Positions 36,812 to 47,453 of a stretch of 64,000 nucleotides of DNA are shown here, piece by piece. The position numbers and the translations under genes were made by a program. The stretch lies in NCBI RefSeq assembly GCF_009728735.1, contig NZ_CP024636.1, positions 3,785,319 through 3,849,318 on the forward strand, given 5' to 3'. The notes under the pieces were generated by a model. It made no database searches. It had not been told where the DNA came from and was given only the letters and a program-made list of their open reading frames with translations. This DNA is from Pantoea phytobeneficialis. Its GTDB lineage: Bacteria; Pseudomonadota; Gammaproteobacteria; Enterobacterales; Enterobacteriaceae. Each line of letters begins with the position of its first letter. The first letter of the stretch is position 1.

Positions 36812-36988
36812 CAAAGGGGAGTAACTTGTAAGCTGATTGATCGTCATTACGATGCGCTATTTGCCCATCCGGTCATCAGGCAACGCGGAATCTATTCTGA
36901 GTTGTAAGTGAGACCTTGCCGGAAGGCGAGGTTTGCTTATACCTAATAAAGCGGCTGACGTCTTCTGACATCAGCCTTTTTTATTTTC
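36812..36988 (+). ncRNA. alx leader: yybP-ykoY Mn2+ riboswitch / pH-responsive element (SraF)
   Basis: The leader contains the yybP-ykoY hallmark AAAGGGGAGTAAC (about 36813), an internal GCTGATTGATCGTCATTACGATGCGC helix and the distal GAGACCTTGCCGGAAGGCGAGGTTTGC element. It ends with an intrinsic terminator (GGCTGACGTC-TTCT-GACATCAGCC then T6) at about 36953-36982. In E. coli this RNA controls alx in response to high pH and manganese. Its place between ygjR and alx is conserved. Confidence 0.85.
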
Positions 36989-37004
36989 AGGACAGGATAC
37001 GCTT

Positions 37005-37976
37005 ATGCAATCTGTAGGCACACCACTACTCTGGGGCAGCTTTGCTGTCGTAGTGCTTATCATGCTGGCGATCGATCTCTTTCTTCAGGGACGTCGCGGC
37101 GCACAAACAATGTCATTCAAACAAGCGGCTGTCTGGTCGCTGGTTTGGGTTTCCATCTCATTGCTGTTCAGCGCCGCCTTCTGGTGGTACCTCAACGGCA
37201 CCGCCGGGCGCGAGGTTGCCACCGCCCAAACCCTCGCTTTCCTCACCGGTTATATTCTGGAAAAAGCGCTGGCAGTCGATAACGTCTTTGTCTGGTTGAT
37301 GCTGTTCAGCTACTTCGCTATTCCGGCGCAACTGCAACGTCGTGTGTTGATTTATGGCGTATTGGGCGCGATCGTGCTGCGTACCATCATGATTTTCGGT
37401 GGTAGCTGGCTGGTTACGCAGTTCAGCTGGATTCTGTATATCTTCGGTGCCTTCCTGCTGTTCACTGGCCTGAAAATGGCGCTGGCGAAAGAAGAAGATG
37501 ACAACGCAGTCGGCGACAAACCGCTGGTGCGCTGGCTGCGTAAGCACCTGCGCATGACCGATGGTCTGGAAGGTGAGAAATTCTTCACGCGTAAAAACGG
37601 TGTGCTGTTCGCCACCCCGTTGTTGTTGGTGTTGATCATGGTGGAGCTGAGCGACGTGATCTTTGCCGTCGACAGTATCCCGGCAATCTTTGCCGTCACC
37701 ACCGATCCGTTTATCGTGCTGACGTCTAACCTGTTCGCCATCCTCGGTCTGCGTGCCATGTACTTCCTGCTGGCAAACGTGGCCGAGCGATTCTCAATGC
37801 TCAAATACGGTCTGGCGATTGTGCTGGTGTTTATCGGTATCAAGATGCTGATCGTCGAGTTTTGGCATATTCCGGTAGGGGTTTCGCTGACGGTGGTTGG
37901 GGTGATTTTGGGGGGAACACTGCTGATTAATGCCTGGGTTAACCGCAGAAACGACCAGAAGAAGATATCATCATAA
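37005..37976 (+). CDS. alx: TerC family membrane protein Alx (manganese exporter)
   Basis: 323 residues, with about nine membrane helices. TerC-family motifs are present, including [19 protein letters not shown] and [20 protein letters not shown], whose acidic residues are proposed to bind the metal. E. coli Alx helps export Mn2+ and is induced at alkaline pH through its riboregulatory leader, which is present here. The leader terminator lies about 20 bases before the ATG; a GGACAGG sequence serves as ribosome site. A terminator follows. Confidence 0.95.
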   Translation: MQSVGTPLLWGSFAVVVLIMLAIDLFLQGRRGAQTMSFKQAAVWSLVWVSISLLFSAAFWWYLNGTAGREVATAQTLAFLTGYILEKALAVDNVFVWLMLFSYFAIPAQLQRRVLIYGVLGAIVLRTIMIFGGSWLVTQFSWILYIFGAFLLFTGLKMALAKEEDDNAVGDKPLVRWLRKHLRMTDGLEGEKFFTRKNGVLFATPLLLVLIMVELSDVIFAVDSIPAIFAVTTDPFIVLTSNLFAILGLRAMYFLLANVAERFSMLKYGLAIVLVFIGIKMLIVEFWHIPVGVSLTVVGVILGGTLLINAWVNRRNDQKKISS

Positions 37977-37983
37977 TCTGCTA

Positions 37984-38013
37984 CAGGGGCGTTAATCGCC
38001 CCTGCTTTATTTT
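37984..38013 (+). terminator. Intrinsic terminator after alx
   Basis: CAGGGGCG-TTAAT-CGCCCCTG, then CTTTATTTT, eight bases after the alx stop. Confidence 0.8.
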
Positions 38014-38208
38014 GCCACCATAAACAGTCACACTTTATACTGCTGTCACAGATAACATCATTAGCAGATCGAAAATCCAATCATTCCCACAAAGACAGAA
38101 TTTTCTCTTTCTTCAACGCATGTTTTCCTTATACTCCGCCCGTTAAACTAGGGCTGCGTGGTGGCTCCGCGCAGCAAACTTATTACCGCCATATAAAAAG
38201 ATCGTGAT

Positions 38209-39444
38209 ATGCAAACAAACATCATTGGACGTCTGGGCGCGCTGTTTGCGGGCAGCCTGGTAAAACAAATTATGCTGGGTCTGATTGCCGGTGTGGCGCT
38301 GGCCTGGTTCTCGCGTGATGCCGCGCTGGCGGTCGGCCTGTTGGGGGAACTGTTCGTTCGCGCGCTGAAAGCCGTGGCACCGCTGTTGGTCCTGGTGCTG
38401 GTAATCTCCTCGATTGCTAACCATCAGCAAGGGCAGAAAACCAATATCCGCCCGATTATCATGCTGTATCTGCTCAGCACCTTCTTTGCGGCAGTGGTGG
38501 CGGTGATTTTCAGCCATCTGTTCCCGCAAATGTTGTCGATGAATGTCGGTAAAACTGAAATCACCCCGCCGTCCGGGATCGCTGAGGTATTGCATGGCCT
38601 GCTGATGAGTATGGTGGCGAACCCGATTGATGCCCTGATGAATGCTAATTACATCGGTATTCTGGTATGGGCACTGGGGCTTGGCCTGGCATTCCGGCAC
38701 GCCAGCCCGAGCAGCAAAGCTTTCCTCAATGATGCCTCAAACGCCGCGACCTGGGTGGTACGTTGCGTGATCCGCTGTGCGCCGCTGGGTATTTTCGGCC
38801 TGGTGGCATCGATTCTTGCCTCCACCGGTTTTGATGCGCTGTGGGAATATGCCAGCCTGCTGTCGCTGCTGCTGGGTTGTATGTTGCTGATGGCGTTGGT
38901 GGTCAACCCGCTGCTGGTGTTAAACAAAATCCGCCGCAATCCTTACCCGTTGGTATTCACCTGCATCCGCGAAAGCGGCGTCACCGCCTTCTTTACCCGC
39001 AGTTCCGCGGCCAATATTCCGGTGAATATGGCGCTGGCGAAACGCCTGGGCCTTGATGAAGACACCTATTCAGTCTCGATTCCGCTGGGTGCCACCATCA
39101 GCATGGCGGGTGCGTCAATCACCATTACCGTGCTGACGCTAGCGGCAGTGCATACGCTGGGGATTTCTGTTGATGTGCCGACGGCGATTCTGCTTAGCCT
39201 GGTGGCCTCGCTGTGCGCCTGTGGCGCTTCAGGGGTGGCGGGGGGGTCCCTGCTGCTGATCCCGGTTGCCTGTAATATGTTTGGCATACCCAACGATCTA
39301 GCGATGCAGGTGGTTGCGGTGGGCTTTATTATTGGCGTGTTGCAGGATTCAGCCGAAACCGCGCTGAACTCGTCAACCGATATTCTGTTTACCGCGGCGG
39401 TATGTCAGGCCGAAGCAGAACGCGAGACGCGCACCGCAGTATAA
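38209..39444 (+). CDS. sstT: Serine/threonine:Na+ symporter SstT
   Basis: 411 residues of the dicarboxylate/amino acid:cation symporter family. Recognisable are [19 protein letters not shown] at the N-terminus, the hairpin-loop [20 protein letters not shown] and the second [17 protein letters not shown], which form the substrate and sodium sites. It imports L-serine and L-threonine with Na+. The gene follows alx as in E. coli. The 230 bases before it hold the alx terminator and an unassigned leader. A REP-like element begins nine bases after the stop. Confidence 0.95.
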   Translation: MQTNIIGRLGALFAGSLVKQIMLGLIAGVALAWFSRDAALAVGLLGELFVRALKAVAPLLVLVLVISSIANHQQGQKTNIRPIIMLYLLSTFFAAVVAVIFSHLFPQMLSMNVGKTEITPPSGIAEVLHGLLMSMVANPIDALMNANYIGILVWALGLGLAFRHASPSSKAFLNDASNAATWVVRCVIRCAPLGIFGLVASILASTGFDALWEYASLLSLLLGCMLLMALVVNPLLVLNKIRRNPYPLVFTCIRESGVTAFFTRSSAANIPVNMALAKRLGLDEDTYSVSIPLGATISMAGASITITVLTLAAVHTLGISVDVPTAILLSLVASLCACGASGVAGGSLLLIPVACNMFGIPNDLAMQVVAVGFIIGVLQDSAETALNSSTDILFTAAVCQAEAERETRTAV

Positions 39445-39452
39445 TTATTTCC

Positions 39453-39530
39453 CGTAGCGGCGCGATTCATTGCGCGTTTTTTTTCCTGCATCGCGCACGA
39501 AACTGCGCGATGAATCCCGCCGCTGCGCGG
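39453..39530. repeat. REP/BIME-like palindromic element, copy 3 (two inverted units)
   Basis: CGTAGCGGCGCGATTCATTGCGCG and, inverted, GCGCGATGAATCCCGCCGCTGCG, separated by about 30 bases including a T8 run. It fills the whole gap between the convergent sstT and uxaA genes and could form a large hairpin that ends both transcripts. Confidence 0.8.
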
Positions 39531-39531
39531 T

Positions 39532-41022
39532 TTATAACGTCACTCCGCTTTTAAAAATCGCCAGTTCACGGAAGTCATTGGCTTCATTGCGCGCAGGCTT
39601 GCCGTTGGCAATGGCGACGATCATCTCGACAAAATCGGCCAGCATCGCATCCATACTCATGCCCTCAATCAGTCGTCCGGCGTTGAAATCAATCCAGTGC
39701 GGCTTTTTCTCCGCCAATTGCGTATTGGTGGCAATTTTCACCGTCGGTACAAAGCCGCCATAAGGCGTGCCACGTCCGGTGGTAAACAACACCATATGGC
39801 AACCCGCGCCCGCTAAGGCACTGGTGGCAACGGCATCATTGCCTGGCGCGCTGAGCAGATTAAGACCTGGCGTTTTCAGGCGCTCACCGTATTTCAGCAC
39901 ATCCACCACCTGGCTCTGCCCGGCTTTTTGCGTACAACCCAGTGACTTCTCCTCCAGCGTGGTGATGCCCCCGGCTTTATTGCCCGGTGAAGGATTTTCA
40001 TAAATCGGCTGTTGATGGTCGATAAAGTAGCGTTTGAAGTCGTTAATCATCGCCACCGTTTTATCAAAAGTGGCTTCATCGCGGCAGCGGCTCATCAGAA
40101 TGCGCTCCGCCCCGAACATCTCCGGCACTTCGGTCAGCACCGTGGTGCCGCCATTGGCGATCATCTGATCGGAGAAACGCCCCAGCATCGGGTTCGCCGT
40201 GATGCCGGAAAAACCGTCCGAACCGCCACACTCCAGACCAAACTTCAGCTCGCTGAGTTTGCCCGGCTGGCGCTGATCGTGACGCATCACGTTGTATAAC
40301 GCGTGCAGCCGCTCAAGTCCGGCCTCCACTTCATCGTCCTGCTGCTGACACACCATAAATTGTACGCGATCGCTTTCATACGCGCCGAGGGTGTCGCGGA
40401 ACACATCCACCTGATTGTTCTCACAGCCCAGACCAATCACCAGCACCGCGCCAGCATTTGGATGACGCACCATATTCTGCAACATGGTGCGGGTGTTTTC
40501 ATGGTCCTGGCCCAACTGCGAGCAACCAAACGGATGGCTGAACAGATGCACGCCATCGATCCCTGCCGCATCGTCCGTCTCTTTGAGAAAACGTTGCAGA
40601 ATTTGGCGCGCAATGCCGTTAACGCAACCCACGGTTGGCAGGATCCACAATTCATTGCGAATCCCCACTTCGCCGCTGGCGCGACGGTAAATCTGTACTT
40701 CGCGATCCCCGGCCTGCGGCGGCAGTGCAAGAAAATCGGGTTGATAATCATATTCGTCGAGATCGCTCAGGTTGGTGCGCGCGTTCTGCGAATGGATGAT
40801 TTCACCCGCGTCAATCGGCTGCGTAGCGTGCGCAATCGGCAATCCGTATTTGATCACCAGCGCATCGGTCGCCAGCGGTTGCAGCGCAAATTTATGACCG
40901 CGACCCACGGCCTGACGCAGCTCAACACGGACGTGATCGATTTCAACGAGGGTATTGGCTTCCAAATCGCGCAACGCCACAGCGACGTTATCGCGTGAAT
41001 GTATTCTTATCGCATCTTGCAT
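39532..41022 (-). CDS. uxaA: Altronate dehydratase
   Basis: 496 residues, E. coli length. An N-terminal SAF domain (about 1-100, RDLEANTLVEIDHV) is followed by the UxaA catalytic domain, with VIGLGCENNQVD and GFVPTVKIATNT. It converts D-altronate to 2-keto-3-deoxy-D-gluconate, the third step of galacturonate breakdown. Last gene of uxaCBA, four bases after the uxaB stop. E. coli has uxaCA together and uxaB elsewhere; here all three are contiguous. Confidence 0.95.
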   Translation of the reverse strand: MQDAIRIHSRDNVAVALRDLEANTLVEIDHVRVELRQAVGRGHKFALQPLATDALVIKYGLPIAHATQPIDAGEIIHSQNARTNLSDLDEYDYQPDFLALPPQAGDREVQIYRRASGEVGIRNELWILPTVGCVNGIARQILQRFLKETDDAAGIDGVHLFSHPFGCSQLGQDHENTRTMLQNMVRHPNAGAVLVIGLGCENNQVDVFRDTLGAYESDRVQFMVCQQQDDEVEAGLERLHALYNVMRHDQRQPGKLSELKFGLECGGSDGFSGITANPMLGRFSDQMIANGGTTVLTEVPEMFGAERILMSRCRDEATFDKTVAMINDFKRYFIDHQQPIYENPSPGNKAGGITTLEEKSLGCTQKAGQSQVVDVLKYGERLKTPGLNLLSAPGNDAVATSALAGAGCHMVLFTTGRGTPYGGFVPTVKIATNTQLAEKKPHWIDFNAGRLIEGMSMDAMLADFVEMIVAIANGKPARNEANDFRELAIFKSGVTL

Positions 41023-41026
41023 AGCG

Positions 41027-42478
41027 TTATCTCAGTTGTGTCAGCGCCGTTCGCATCCCGTGAACGATGATGTTTTGCAGGTGTTGGCTTACCGCAGCCA
41101 CCAGCCCTGGCTGCCGGGTTAAATCTTCGCCCCAGTGGTTGGCATCGCTCAGAACCGTGCTGACCAGTTGTTCCACGGGCAGCTGTTGCGCCTGCACTGC
41201 TGGCCAGAGTTCGGCATAGCGTTGCAGCCAGTGGGCATCGTCCTGCAACGGCCAACTTTTATCGCCCTGCTGACCGCGATAAAACGCCAGCAACGCGGCA
41301 AAGGCGAAGGTCAGGCGCGGCGGCCAGCTACCCTGTTGTTGCTGCGCCAGCAATAGCTGCGGCAGCAGGCGGGTACGGAATTTGGTCATGCCGTTCAGCG
41401 CGATAGAAAGCAGTGCATGGCGAATAAATGGGTTACGGAAACGGCGCTGTACCGCAGCAGCAAAGGCATGCAGCTCAGCAGGCGGCAAGTCGAGAGTGGG
41501 GATCACTTCATCGCGCAGTAACGCTTCAACAAAGCCCGCGATCTGCGCATCGTCCATCGCTTCTCCGACGCTCTCCAGACCGGACTGGAACGCCACCGGT
41601 ACCATCGCAGTGTGCGCGCCGTTGAGGATCGCCACTTTTTGCGCCTTGTAAGGGGTGATGTCTTCCACCAGCTTCACTTCAGGTGCCAGCACGGCCAACT
41701 TCAGCTCTTGTGCCAGTGCCGCCGGTCCCTGAATCACAAACTGGTAATACACCTCACCCGCCACCAGGAAACGATCTTCGTAACCCAGTTGGGTAGCGAT
41801 AGCTTCACTGTCGGCCGGGAAGCCGGTGACGATACGATCAACCAGCGTGTTGTAGAACGCGCAATGCTGCTGTACCCAGTGGGCAAATGCCTGCGGTAAC
41901 TGCCAGTGGTCGGCATAGCGCAGTACCAGCGCGCGGAGCGTATCGCCGTTGTAGTCGATCAATTCGCAGGGAACGATTAACCAGCCCTTAGCAGCGTCCC
42001 CGGCAAAATGCTGGTAACGCGCCCACAGCAGCTGGGTCAGCTTGCCGGGAAAGGAGGAGGCTGGCGCATCGGTCAGTTGATCCTGTTCGGCAAACGCAAT
42101 GCCTGCTTCCGTGGTGTTGGAGAACACAAAACGCATCTCTGGCGCGCGCGCCAGGGCCAGAAAATCGTCGAATTGTTGATAGGGTTGAATTTCCCGGTTG
42201 AGGCTGCGAATCAGGCGGGTTTCGCTCACCTGCTCACCCGCCGCATTCAGCCCGCGAATCAGCGTGGTGTACAACCCATCCTGCTGATTCAGCGAGTCTT
42301 TCACTTCTCGATTACGCGGCCGCACCACCACCACACCGGCATCGGTACCCTGATGCTCATTGAGCCAGTCGAGTTGCCAGTCAATAAAGGCGCGCAGAAA
42401 ATTCCCTTCGCCAAACTGGATTACGCGGTCGGTATAGCGCGGGCCGGGAAAGTCGTGACGGTTTAGCCGCTGCATCAT
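41027..42478 (-). CDS. uxaB: Tagaturonate reductase (altronate oxidoreductase)
   Basis: 483 residues of the mannitol dehydrogenase family. The N-terminal NAD domain begins with [17 protein letters not shown] residues ([16 protein letters not shown]), then VRPRNREV and [11 protein letters not shown]. The catalytic Lys motif is in [12 protein letters not shown] (about residue 280). It reduces D-tagaturonate to D-altronate with NADH. The ATG overlaps the uxaC stop by one base (TGATG); a second ATG one codon later is better spaced from GGAG. Middle gene of the uxaCBA operon. Confidence 0.95.
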   Translation of the reverse strand: MMQRLNRHDFPGPRYTDRVIQFGEGNFLRAFIDWQLDWLNEHQGTDAGVVVVRPRNREVKDSLNQQDGLYTTLIRGLNAAGEQVSETRLIRSLNREIQPYQQFDDFLALARAPEMRFVFSNTTEAGIAFAEQDQLTDAPASSFPGKLTQLLWARYQHFAGDAAKGWLIVPCELIDYNGDTLRALVLRYADHWQLPQAFAHWVQQHCAFYNTLVDRIVTGFPADSEAIATQLGYEDRFLVAGEVYYQFVIQGPAALAQELKLAVLAPEVKLVEDITPYKAQKVAILNGAHTAMVPVAFQSGLESVGEAMDDAQIAGFVEALLRDEVIPTLDLPPAELHAFAAAVQRRFRNPFIRHALLSIALNGMTKFRTRLLPQLLLAQQQQGSWPPRLTFAFAALLAFYRGQQGDKSWPLQDDAHWLQRYAELWPAVQAQQLPVEQLVSTVLSDANHWGEDLTRQPGLVAAVSQHLQNIIVHGMRTALTQLR

Positions 42479-43893
42479 CAGGCTCCTAACTCAATGCCGA
42501 AGTAATCACGGGCATTGTTGAAGCAGATGTTTTGTACCATCTGCCCCAGCAGCGCTTCGTCGGCAGGTGCTTCGCCGCGTTCCACCCAATTGCCGATCAT
42601 CTGGCACAGCAGGCGGCGGAAATATTCGTGACGGGTATAGGACAGGAAGCTACGGCTGTCGGTCAACATGCCGACAAAACGGCTCAACAGGCCAATCTGC
42701 GCCAGTTGCGTCATTTGACGCTGCATGCCATCGAGCTGATCGTTGAACCACCATGCCGAGCCAAACTGCATCTTGCCCGGTTCCCCTTCACCCTGGAAAT
42801 TCCCGGTCATCGTCGCCAGTACTTCGTTGTCGCGCGGGTTTAGGCAATACAGGATGGTTTTCGGTAATGCGTTTTGCCGATTTTGTGCATCCAACAGACG
42901 AGCCAGCGGGATCGCCAGCGGCGCATCGTTGATAGAATCGAAACCGGTATCCGGTCCCAGCAGCTCAAAGTGGTGACGATTAGCGTTACGCAGCGCACCG
43001 ATGTGGTACTGCTGCGCCCAACCGCGACGGGCATATTCACTGCCCAGCCACACCAGCACCGCCGTTTTGAATTGCGCGGTTTCTTCGCTGGATGGGGAAC
43101 CACCCTGCAAACGACGCGTCAGGATGCCATCAAGTGTGGCCTCATCAGCTTCGGCATACACCACCACATCCAGCGCATGATCGGAAATCTTGCAGCCATG
43201 AGCGGCAAAGTGATCAAGGCGTTTGCTTAAGGCACGACGTAGATCGTCAAAACGCTGCACGCTGACATCCGCCACTTGCTCCAGCTTGTGGATCCACGGC
43301 AGGAAGGTTTCCAGCTCAATGTTAAAGGCTTTGTCCGGACGCCAGCTCGGCAGCACTTTGACGCTGAAGCTGTCATCCTGCGCCAGGGCGCGATGATGCT
43401 GTAAATCGTCAAGCGGGTCGTCGGTGGTGCCGACCATTTTCACCTTCATCTGCTGCATAATGCCGCGTGCGGTAAAGGCATCCTGTGCCAGCAACGCATT
43501 GCAGCGATCCCAAATGTCATCTGCCGTCTGCTCAGACAGCAACACATTGGTGATGCCAAAGGGGCGGCGCAGTTCGAGGTGCGTCCAGTGATACAACGGA
43601 TTACCAATGGTGTGCGGCACGGTACGCGCCCAGGCATTGAATTTTTCACGGTCGGTGGCGTTGCCGGTGCAAAGGGCTTCCGGTACGCCATTGGCGCGCA
43701 TCGCTCGCCATTTGTAATGATCGCCTTTCAGCCAGATGTCATAGAGGTTGGTAAAGCGGTAATTTTCGGCAATCTGCTGTGGCGGCAAGTGACAGTGATA
43801 GTCGAAAATCGGCTGGTCTTTGGCGTAGTCATGATAAAGACGACGCGCAAATTCGCTTTCCAGTAAAAAATCCTCAGTCATAAAACGCGACAT
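42478..43893 (-). CDS. uxaC: Glucuronate/galacturonate isomerase
   Basis: 471 residues, as in E. coli. The amidohydrolase-fold enzyme has the metal-binding [16 protein letters not shown] near residue 30 and a C-terminal [14 protein letters not shown]. It converts D-galacturonate to D-tagaturonate, or D-glucuronate to D-fructuronate, the first cytoplasmic step of hexuronate use. First gene of the minus-strand uxaCBA operon, divergent from exuT. The 390-base region between them carries candidate ExuR and CRP sites. Confidence 0.96.
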   Translation of the reverse strand: MSRFMTEDFLLESEFARRLYHDYAKDQPIFDYHCHLPPQQIAENYRFTNLYDIWLKGDHYKWRAMRANGVPEALCTGNATDREKFNAWARTVPHTIGNPLYHWTHLELRRPFGITNVLLSEQTADDIWDRCNALLAQDAFTARGIMQQMKVKMVGTTDDPLDDLQHHRALAQDDSFSVKVLPSWRPDKAFNIELETFLPWIHKLEQVADVSVQRFDDLRRALSKRLDHFAAHGCKISDHALDVVVYAEADEATLDGILTRRLQGGSPSSEETAQFKTAVLVWLGSEYARRGWAQQYHIGALRNANRHHFELLGPDTGFDSINDAPLAIPLARLLDAQNRQNALPKTILYCLNPRDNEVLATMTGNFQGEGEPGKMQFGSAWWFNDQLDGMQRQMTQLAQIGLLSRFVGMLTDSRSFLSYTRHEYFRRLLCQMIGNWVERGEAPADEALLGQMVQNICFNNARDYFGIELGA

Positions 43894-43937
43894 ACCTGCT
43901 TCCTCATTTTTGTAGCCCGTTGGCTAATGACACAAAG

Positions 43938-43958
43938 TTATCATACCAATTTTGATAA
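43938..43958. promoter_or_regulatory. Candidate ExuR/UxuR operator in front of uxaC
   Basis: TTATCA-TACCAATTT-TGATAA is a perfect inverted repeat that also contains ATACCAATTT, one half of the hexuronate operator consensus AAATTGGTATACCAATTT. It lies 45-65 bases upstream of the uxaC start codon, a suitable place for repression. Confidence 0.5.
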
Positions 43959-44093
43959 ACGGCGGAATTCTTTGCGACGAACCTCACATTAATGACAGAT
44001 CTTTGATGTGGATATGGACAAAAAAGCCGCAAAAATACCGCTAACCTGCTGTTATTACGTCGAAGAACAGTATCACACACGCCTTGAAGGGTT

Positions 44094-44109
44094 TTTGTGA
44101 TGGCTCTCA
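44094..44109. promoter_or_regulatory. Possible CRP site in the uxaC-exuT intergenic region
   Basis: TGTGATGGCTCTCAAC keeps the TGTGA half and three of five bases in the other half of TGTGA-N6-TCACA. The hexuronate genes of E. coli are CRP-dependent. Moderate match only. Confidence 0.4.
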
Positions 44110-44115
44110 ACTTTT

Positions 44116-44133
44116 AAAGTTGTATAACAAGTT
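44116..44133. promoter_or_regulatory. Candidate ExuR operator in front of exuT
   Basis: AAAGTTGTATAACAAGTT aligns with AAATTGGTATACCAATTT at 14 of 18 positions and keeps the central GTATA and the outer A/T ends. It lies about 155 bases before the exuT start, next to the possible CRP site. Confidence 0.5.
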
Positions 44134-44289
44134 AACCTCTCGCTCCATTGATGCCAGACCGATGGCACAGGCAAGGAAATAAAGGCGCGTTTCAGCGTCT
44201 GCGGGCGTGAAGAGAGCTGTCTCACGAGCAGTCCCGCTCCAGATAACAACAGCGGCAACGCCGCAACGACAAACTGGAAGAGGTTAATG

Positions 44290-45591
44290 ATGCGTAAGAT
44301 CAAAGGGCTACGCTGGTACATGATTGGACTGGTGACGATGGGCACCGTTCTGGGCTACCTGACGCGTAATACTATTGCCGTAGCAGCACCCACGCTGGCG
44401 ACCCAGCTTCACATCACCACCCAGCAATATTCATATATCGTCGCCGCGTATTCGGCCTGTTACACCGTGATGCAACCGGTCGCTGGTTATGTGCTGGATA
44501 TGCTGGGCACGAAGGTCGGCTATGCGGTGTTTGCGATACTTTGGGCTATCTTCTGCGCCGCCACTGCGTTAGCAGGAAGTTGGGGTGGGTTTGCGCTGGC
44601 GCGTGGTGCGGTCGGTGCCGCAGAAGCAGCCATGATCCCGGCAGGATTAAAAGCCAGCAGCGAGTGGTTTCCGGCCAAAGAACGTTCTGTGGCGGTGGGC
44701 TACTTCAATGTGGGTTCATCGATAGGTGCGATGCTGGCACCGCCGCTGGTGGTCTGGGCCATTGTGGCGCATAGCTGGCAGATGGCGTTTATCGTTACCG
44801 GGGTGCTGAGCATGATTTGGGCTCTGTGCTGGCTGGTGTTTTATAAACATCCGAAGCAGCAAACCAAGCTGAGCGAGGAAGAACGCCACTACATCATTGC
44901 CGGCCAGGAAGTACAGCATCAAACCGGTAACAACAGCAAAATGTCGGTTGGTCAGATTCTGCGTAATCGCCAGTTCTGGGGGATTGCGCTGCCACGTTTC
45001 CTGGCTGAACCTGCCTGGGGCACCTTCAATGCCTGGATTCCGCTGTTTATGTTTAAGGTGTATGGCTTCAATCTGAAAGAGATTGCGCTGTTCGCCTGGA
45101 TGCCGATGCTGTTTGCTGACTTCGGCTGCATCCTGGGGGGTTATTTACCGCCGCTGTTTCAACGCTGGTTCGGTGTCAATCTGATCGTCTCACGTAAGTT
45201 GGTGGTCACGATGGGTGCAGTGCTGATGATTGGCCCCGGTACCATCGGCTTGTTTACCAGTCCGTATGTGGCAATTGGTCTGCTGTGTATCGGCGGTTTT
45301 GCTCACCAGGCCCTGTCCGGTGCGCTGATTACCCTGTCATCTGACGTGTTTGGTCGCAATGAAGTGGCAACCGCTAATGGCCTGACCGGTATGGCAGCCT
45401 GGACCGCCAGCACCCTGTTTGCCCTGGTGGTGGGTGCCCTGGCCGATACCCTCGGCTTTAGCCCGCTTTTTGCTGCTCTGGCGGTGTTTGACCTGATCGG
45501 CGCAGTCGTTATCTGGAGTGTGCTGAAAAACAAACCGGTTTCCGAAATGGAAAGCGCGCCACCCGTACAAACTGCGGCGGTCCGTAGTTAA
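44290..45591 (+). CDS. exuT: Hexuronate transporter ExuT
   Basis: 433 residues from the second of two ATGs (44290); the first at 44287 is also possible. MFS anion:cation symporter, almost collinear with E. coli ExuT: MRKIKGLRWYMIGLVTMG, the conserved ARGAVGAAEAAMIPAGLKA in helix 4 and GGFAHQALSGALITLSSD in the second half. Imports galacturonate and glucuronate with protons. Divergent from uxaCBA, followed by exuR. Confidence 0.96.
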   Translation: MRKIKGLRWYMIGLVTMGTVLGYLTRNTIAVAAPTLATQLHITTQQYSYIVAAYSACYTVMQPVAGYVLDMLGTKVGYAVFAILWAIFCAATALAGSWGGFALARGAVGAAEAAMIPAGLKASSEWFPAKERSVAVGYFNVGSSIGAMLAPPLVVWAIVAHSWQMAFIVTGVLSMIWALCWLVFYKHPKQQTKLSEEERHYIIAGQEVQHQTGNNSKMSVGQILRNRQFWGIALPRFLAEPAWGTFNAWIPLFMFKVYGFNLKEIALFAWMPMLFADFGCILGGYLPPLFQRWFGVNLIVSRKLVVTMGAVLMIGPGTIGLFTSPYVAIGLLCIGGFAHQALSGALITLSSDVFGRNEVATANGLTGMAAWTASTLFALVVGALADTLGFSPLFAALAVFDLIGAVVIWSVLKNKPVSEMESAPPVQTAAVRS

Positions 45592-45682
45592 TCTCTTTGG
45601 GCTGGTGTGAGCCAGCCCATTTCTTCCGCCCGGCCGAAGTGGTATAACAACTCCTCGTTTACCTGCATAGCGGAACCGCGCA

Positions 45683-46456
45683 ATGGACCTGACCGAATCC
45701 CGACGTCTTTATCAACAACTGGCCAGCGAGCTGAAACGCCGCATTGAAGCCGGAGAATACCCGGTGGGTGATAAACTTCCTGCCGAGCGTTTAATTGCTG
45801 AGGAGATGCAGGTCAGCCGTACCGTGGTACGTGAAGCGATCATCATGCTGGAAGTCGAAGGCTACGTGGAAGTGCGCAAAGGTTCAGGCATTCACGTTAT
45901 TGCCAGCCAACAGCAAAACCGTATCGTGACCTCCAGTCAGTTGGAATTCGCCAGTTTTGGTCCATTTGAATTGTTGCAGGCACGTCAGCTGATTGAGAGT
46001 AATGTCGCGGAGTTCGCGGCAACCCAGGTGACTCGTCAGGATATCATCGCGCTGATGGCCATTCAGGAGAAGGCCCGCCAGGAAGACCATTTTCGTGATT
46101 CTGAATGGGATATGCAGTTCCACGTCCGCATTGCACAATCGACGCAGAACAGCGCCTTAGCCGCCATTGTCGAGAAGATGTGGTTGCACCGCCTGCATAA
46201 CCCCTATTGGCTGAAATTGCATGAGCATATTGATCAGCGCAACATCCTCAGTTGGTGCGATGATCACGATCAAATTCTGAAAGCACTCATCCGCAAAGAT
46301 CCCGCCGCCAGTAAGCTGGCTATGTGGCAACATCTGGAAAATACTAAACAGATGTTGTTTAACGCTACCGCAGACGATTTTGAGTTTAATGTCGATCGTT
46401 ACATGTTTGCTGAAAACCCGGTCATCCTGCCGGAAGGCACTGATAATTCCCGCTAA
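45683..46456 (+). CDS. exuR: GntR/FadR family repressor of hexuronate genes ExuR
   Basis: 257 residues. An N-terminal winged helix-turn-helix ([32 protein letters not shown], about 34-66) is followed by an all-helical FCD effector domain. ExuR represses exuT, uxaCA and uxaB and is relieved by hexuronates. It follows exuT by 91 bases in the same direction, as in E. coli. Residues of the FCD metal site (for example His in MQFHVRIAQ) are visible. Confidence 0.95.
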   Translation: MDLTESRRLYQQLASELKRRIEAGEYPVGDKLPAERLIAEEMQVSRTVVREAIIMLEVEGYVEVRKGSGIHVIASQQQNRIVTSSQLEFASFGPFELLQARQLIESNVAEFAATQVTRQDIIALMAIQEKARQEDHFRDSEWDMQFHVRIAQSTQNSALAAIVEKMWLHRLHNPYWLKLHEHIDQRNILSWCDDHDQILKALIRKDPAASKLAMWQHLENTKQMLFNATADDFEFNVDRYMFAENPVILPEGTDNSR

Positions 46457-46778
46457 TTTTGCTGATTTTTCCGGCAGGAAAGTCAGTTAATCTGCAATAG
46501 TGTCAGCTCATGTAAAGCTCCTTTTGACCAGTTGCATCTAAAGGTAAAACTCCTCTCTTGCGGGAACTTTCTACTGTCTCAGATCCATGATTTTTGTTAC
46601 AGTTATCGCCCTTTTCTTACCCTTTGCGACAGGGCATTAAAAAGTTGCTGATTTAACAATCAATTCTGGAAGGATCCGGAAAATCCGGCTCAGCTGCGCT
46701 CCTAAAATGCATAACCAAACTGCCAGCTAGTGCTCCAGCCCTTCGGGCACGTTTAACAATGATGTTCAGGACCGATTG
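46457..46778. other. Intergenic region between exuR and yqjA
   Basis: About 320 bases with no open gene. It should hold the yqjA-mzrA promoter. A short hairpin GTGC-TCCAGCCCTTCGG-GCAC lies near 46730. Two GTAAA-type sequences (46513, 46542) recall half of a CpxR box, but their spacing is too wide for a confident call. The 3' end of exuR has no obvious intrinsic terminator. Confidence 0.4.
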
Positions 46779-47453
46779 ATGGATATTTTGCAGGCATTAC
46801 TGCATGCCTTATGGCAGCAGGATTTTGAAACCCTTTCCGACCCGACACTGGTGTGGGCCATTTATGGCGTGCTGTTCATGATTCTCTTCCTTGAGAACGG
46901 CCTGCTGCCCGCTGCATTTCTGCCCGGCGATAGCTTGCTGATTCTGGTTGGCGTGCTGATCGCCAAAGGCACCATGAACTTTCCACTCACCATTCTGGTC
47001 CTGACCACCGGTGCCAGCCTCGGTTGCTGGGTTAGCTACATTCAGGGACGCTGGCTGGGGAATACCCCCACGGTACAAAAATGGCTTTCTCATTTACCCG
47101 CGCAATATCATCAACGCGCGCACAGCCTGTTCCATCGTCATGGGCTTTCCGCCCTGCTGATTGGCCGTTTTATCGCGTTTGTGCGCACTCTGCTGCCAAC
47201 CATTGCCGGGTTATCTGGCCTCAGCAATGCGCGTTTCCAGTTCTTTAACTGGGTGAGCGGTTTGCTGTGGGTAGTGATCCTTACAGTGCTCGGTTTCGCA
47301 CTTGGCAAAACCCCCATTTTCCGTCGCTATGAAGACGAATTGATGTTTTGCCTGATGATGCTTCCCCTGGTGTTGCTGGTGTTTGGTCTTGTCGGGTCAC
47401 TGGTGGTGCTGTGGCGTAAACGTCAGTCTGATCAGAATGGGAAATCACAGTGA
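46779..47453 (+). CDS. yqjA: DedA family membrane protein YqjA
   Basis: 224 residues from the ATG at 46779 (a TTG one codon earlier is less likely). DedA-family motifs: [18 protein letters not shown] near residue 50, SYIQGRWLG, and the conserved [18 protein letters not shown] with the essential Arg residues. DedA proteins act in lipid carrier recycling and proton-dependent membrane physiology; E. coli YqjA supports alkaline pH tolerance. The stop overlaps the mzrA start (TGATG), as in E. coli. Confidence 0.95.
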   Translation: MDILQALLHALWQQDFETLSDPTLVWAIYGVLFMILFLENGLLPAAFLPGDSLLILVGVLIAKGTMNFPLTILVLTTGASLGCWVSYIQGRWLGNTPTVQKWLSHLPAQYHQRAHSLFHRHGLSALLIGRFIAFVRTLLPTIAGLSGLSNARFQFFNWVSGLLWVVILTVLGFALGKTPIFRRYEDELMFCLMMLPLVLLVFGLVGSLVVLWRKRQSDQNGKSQ

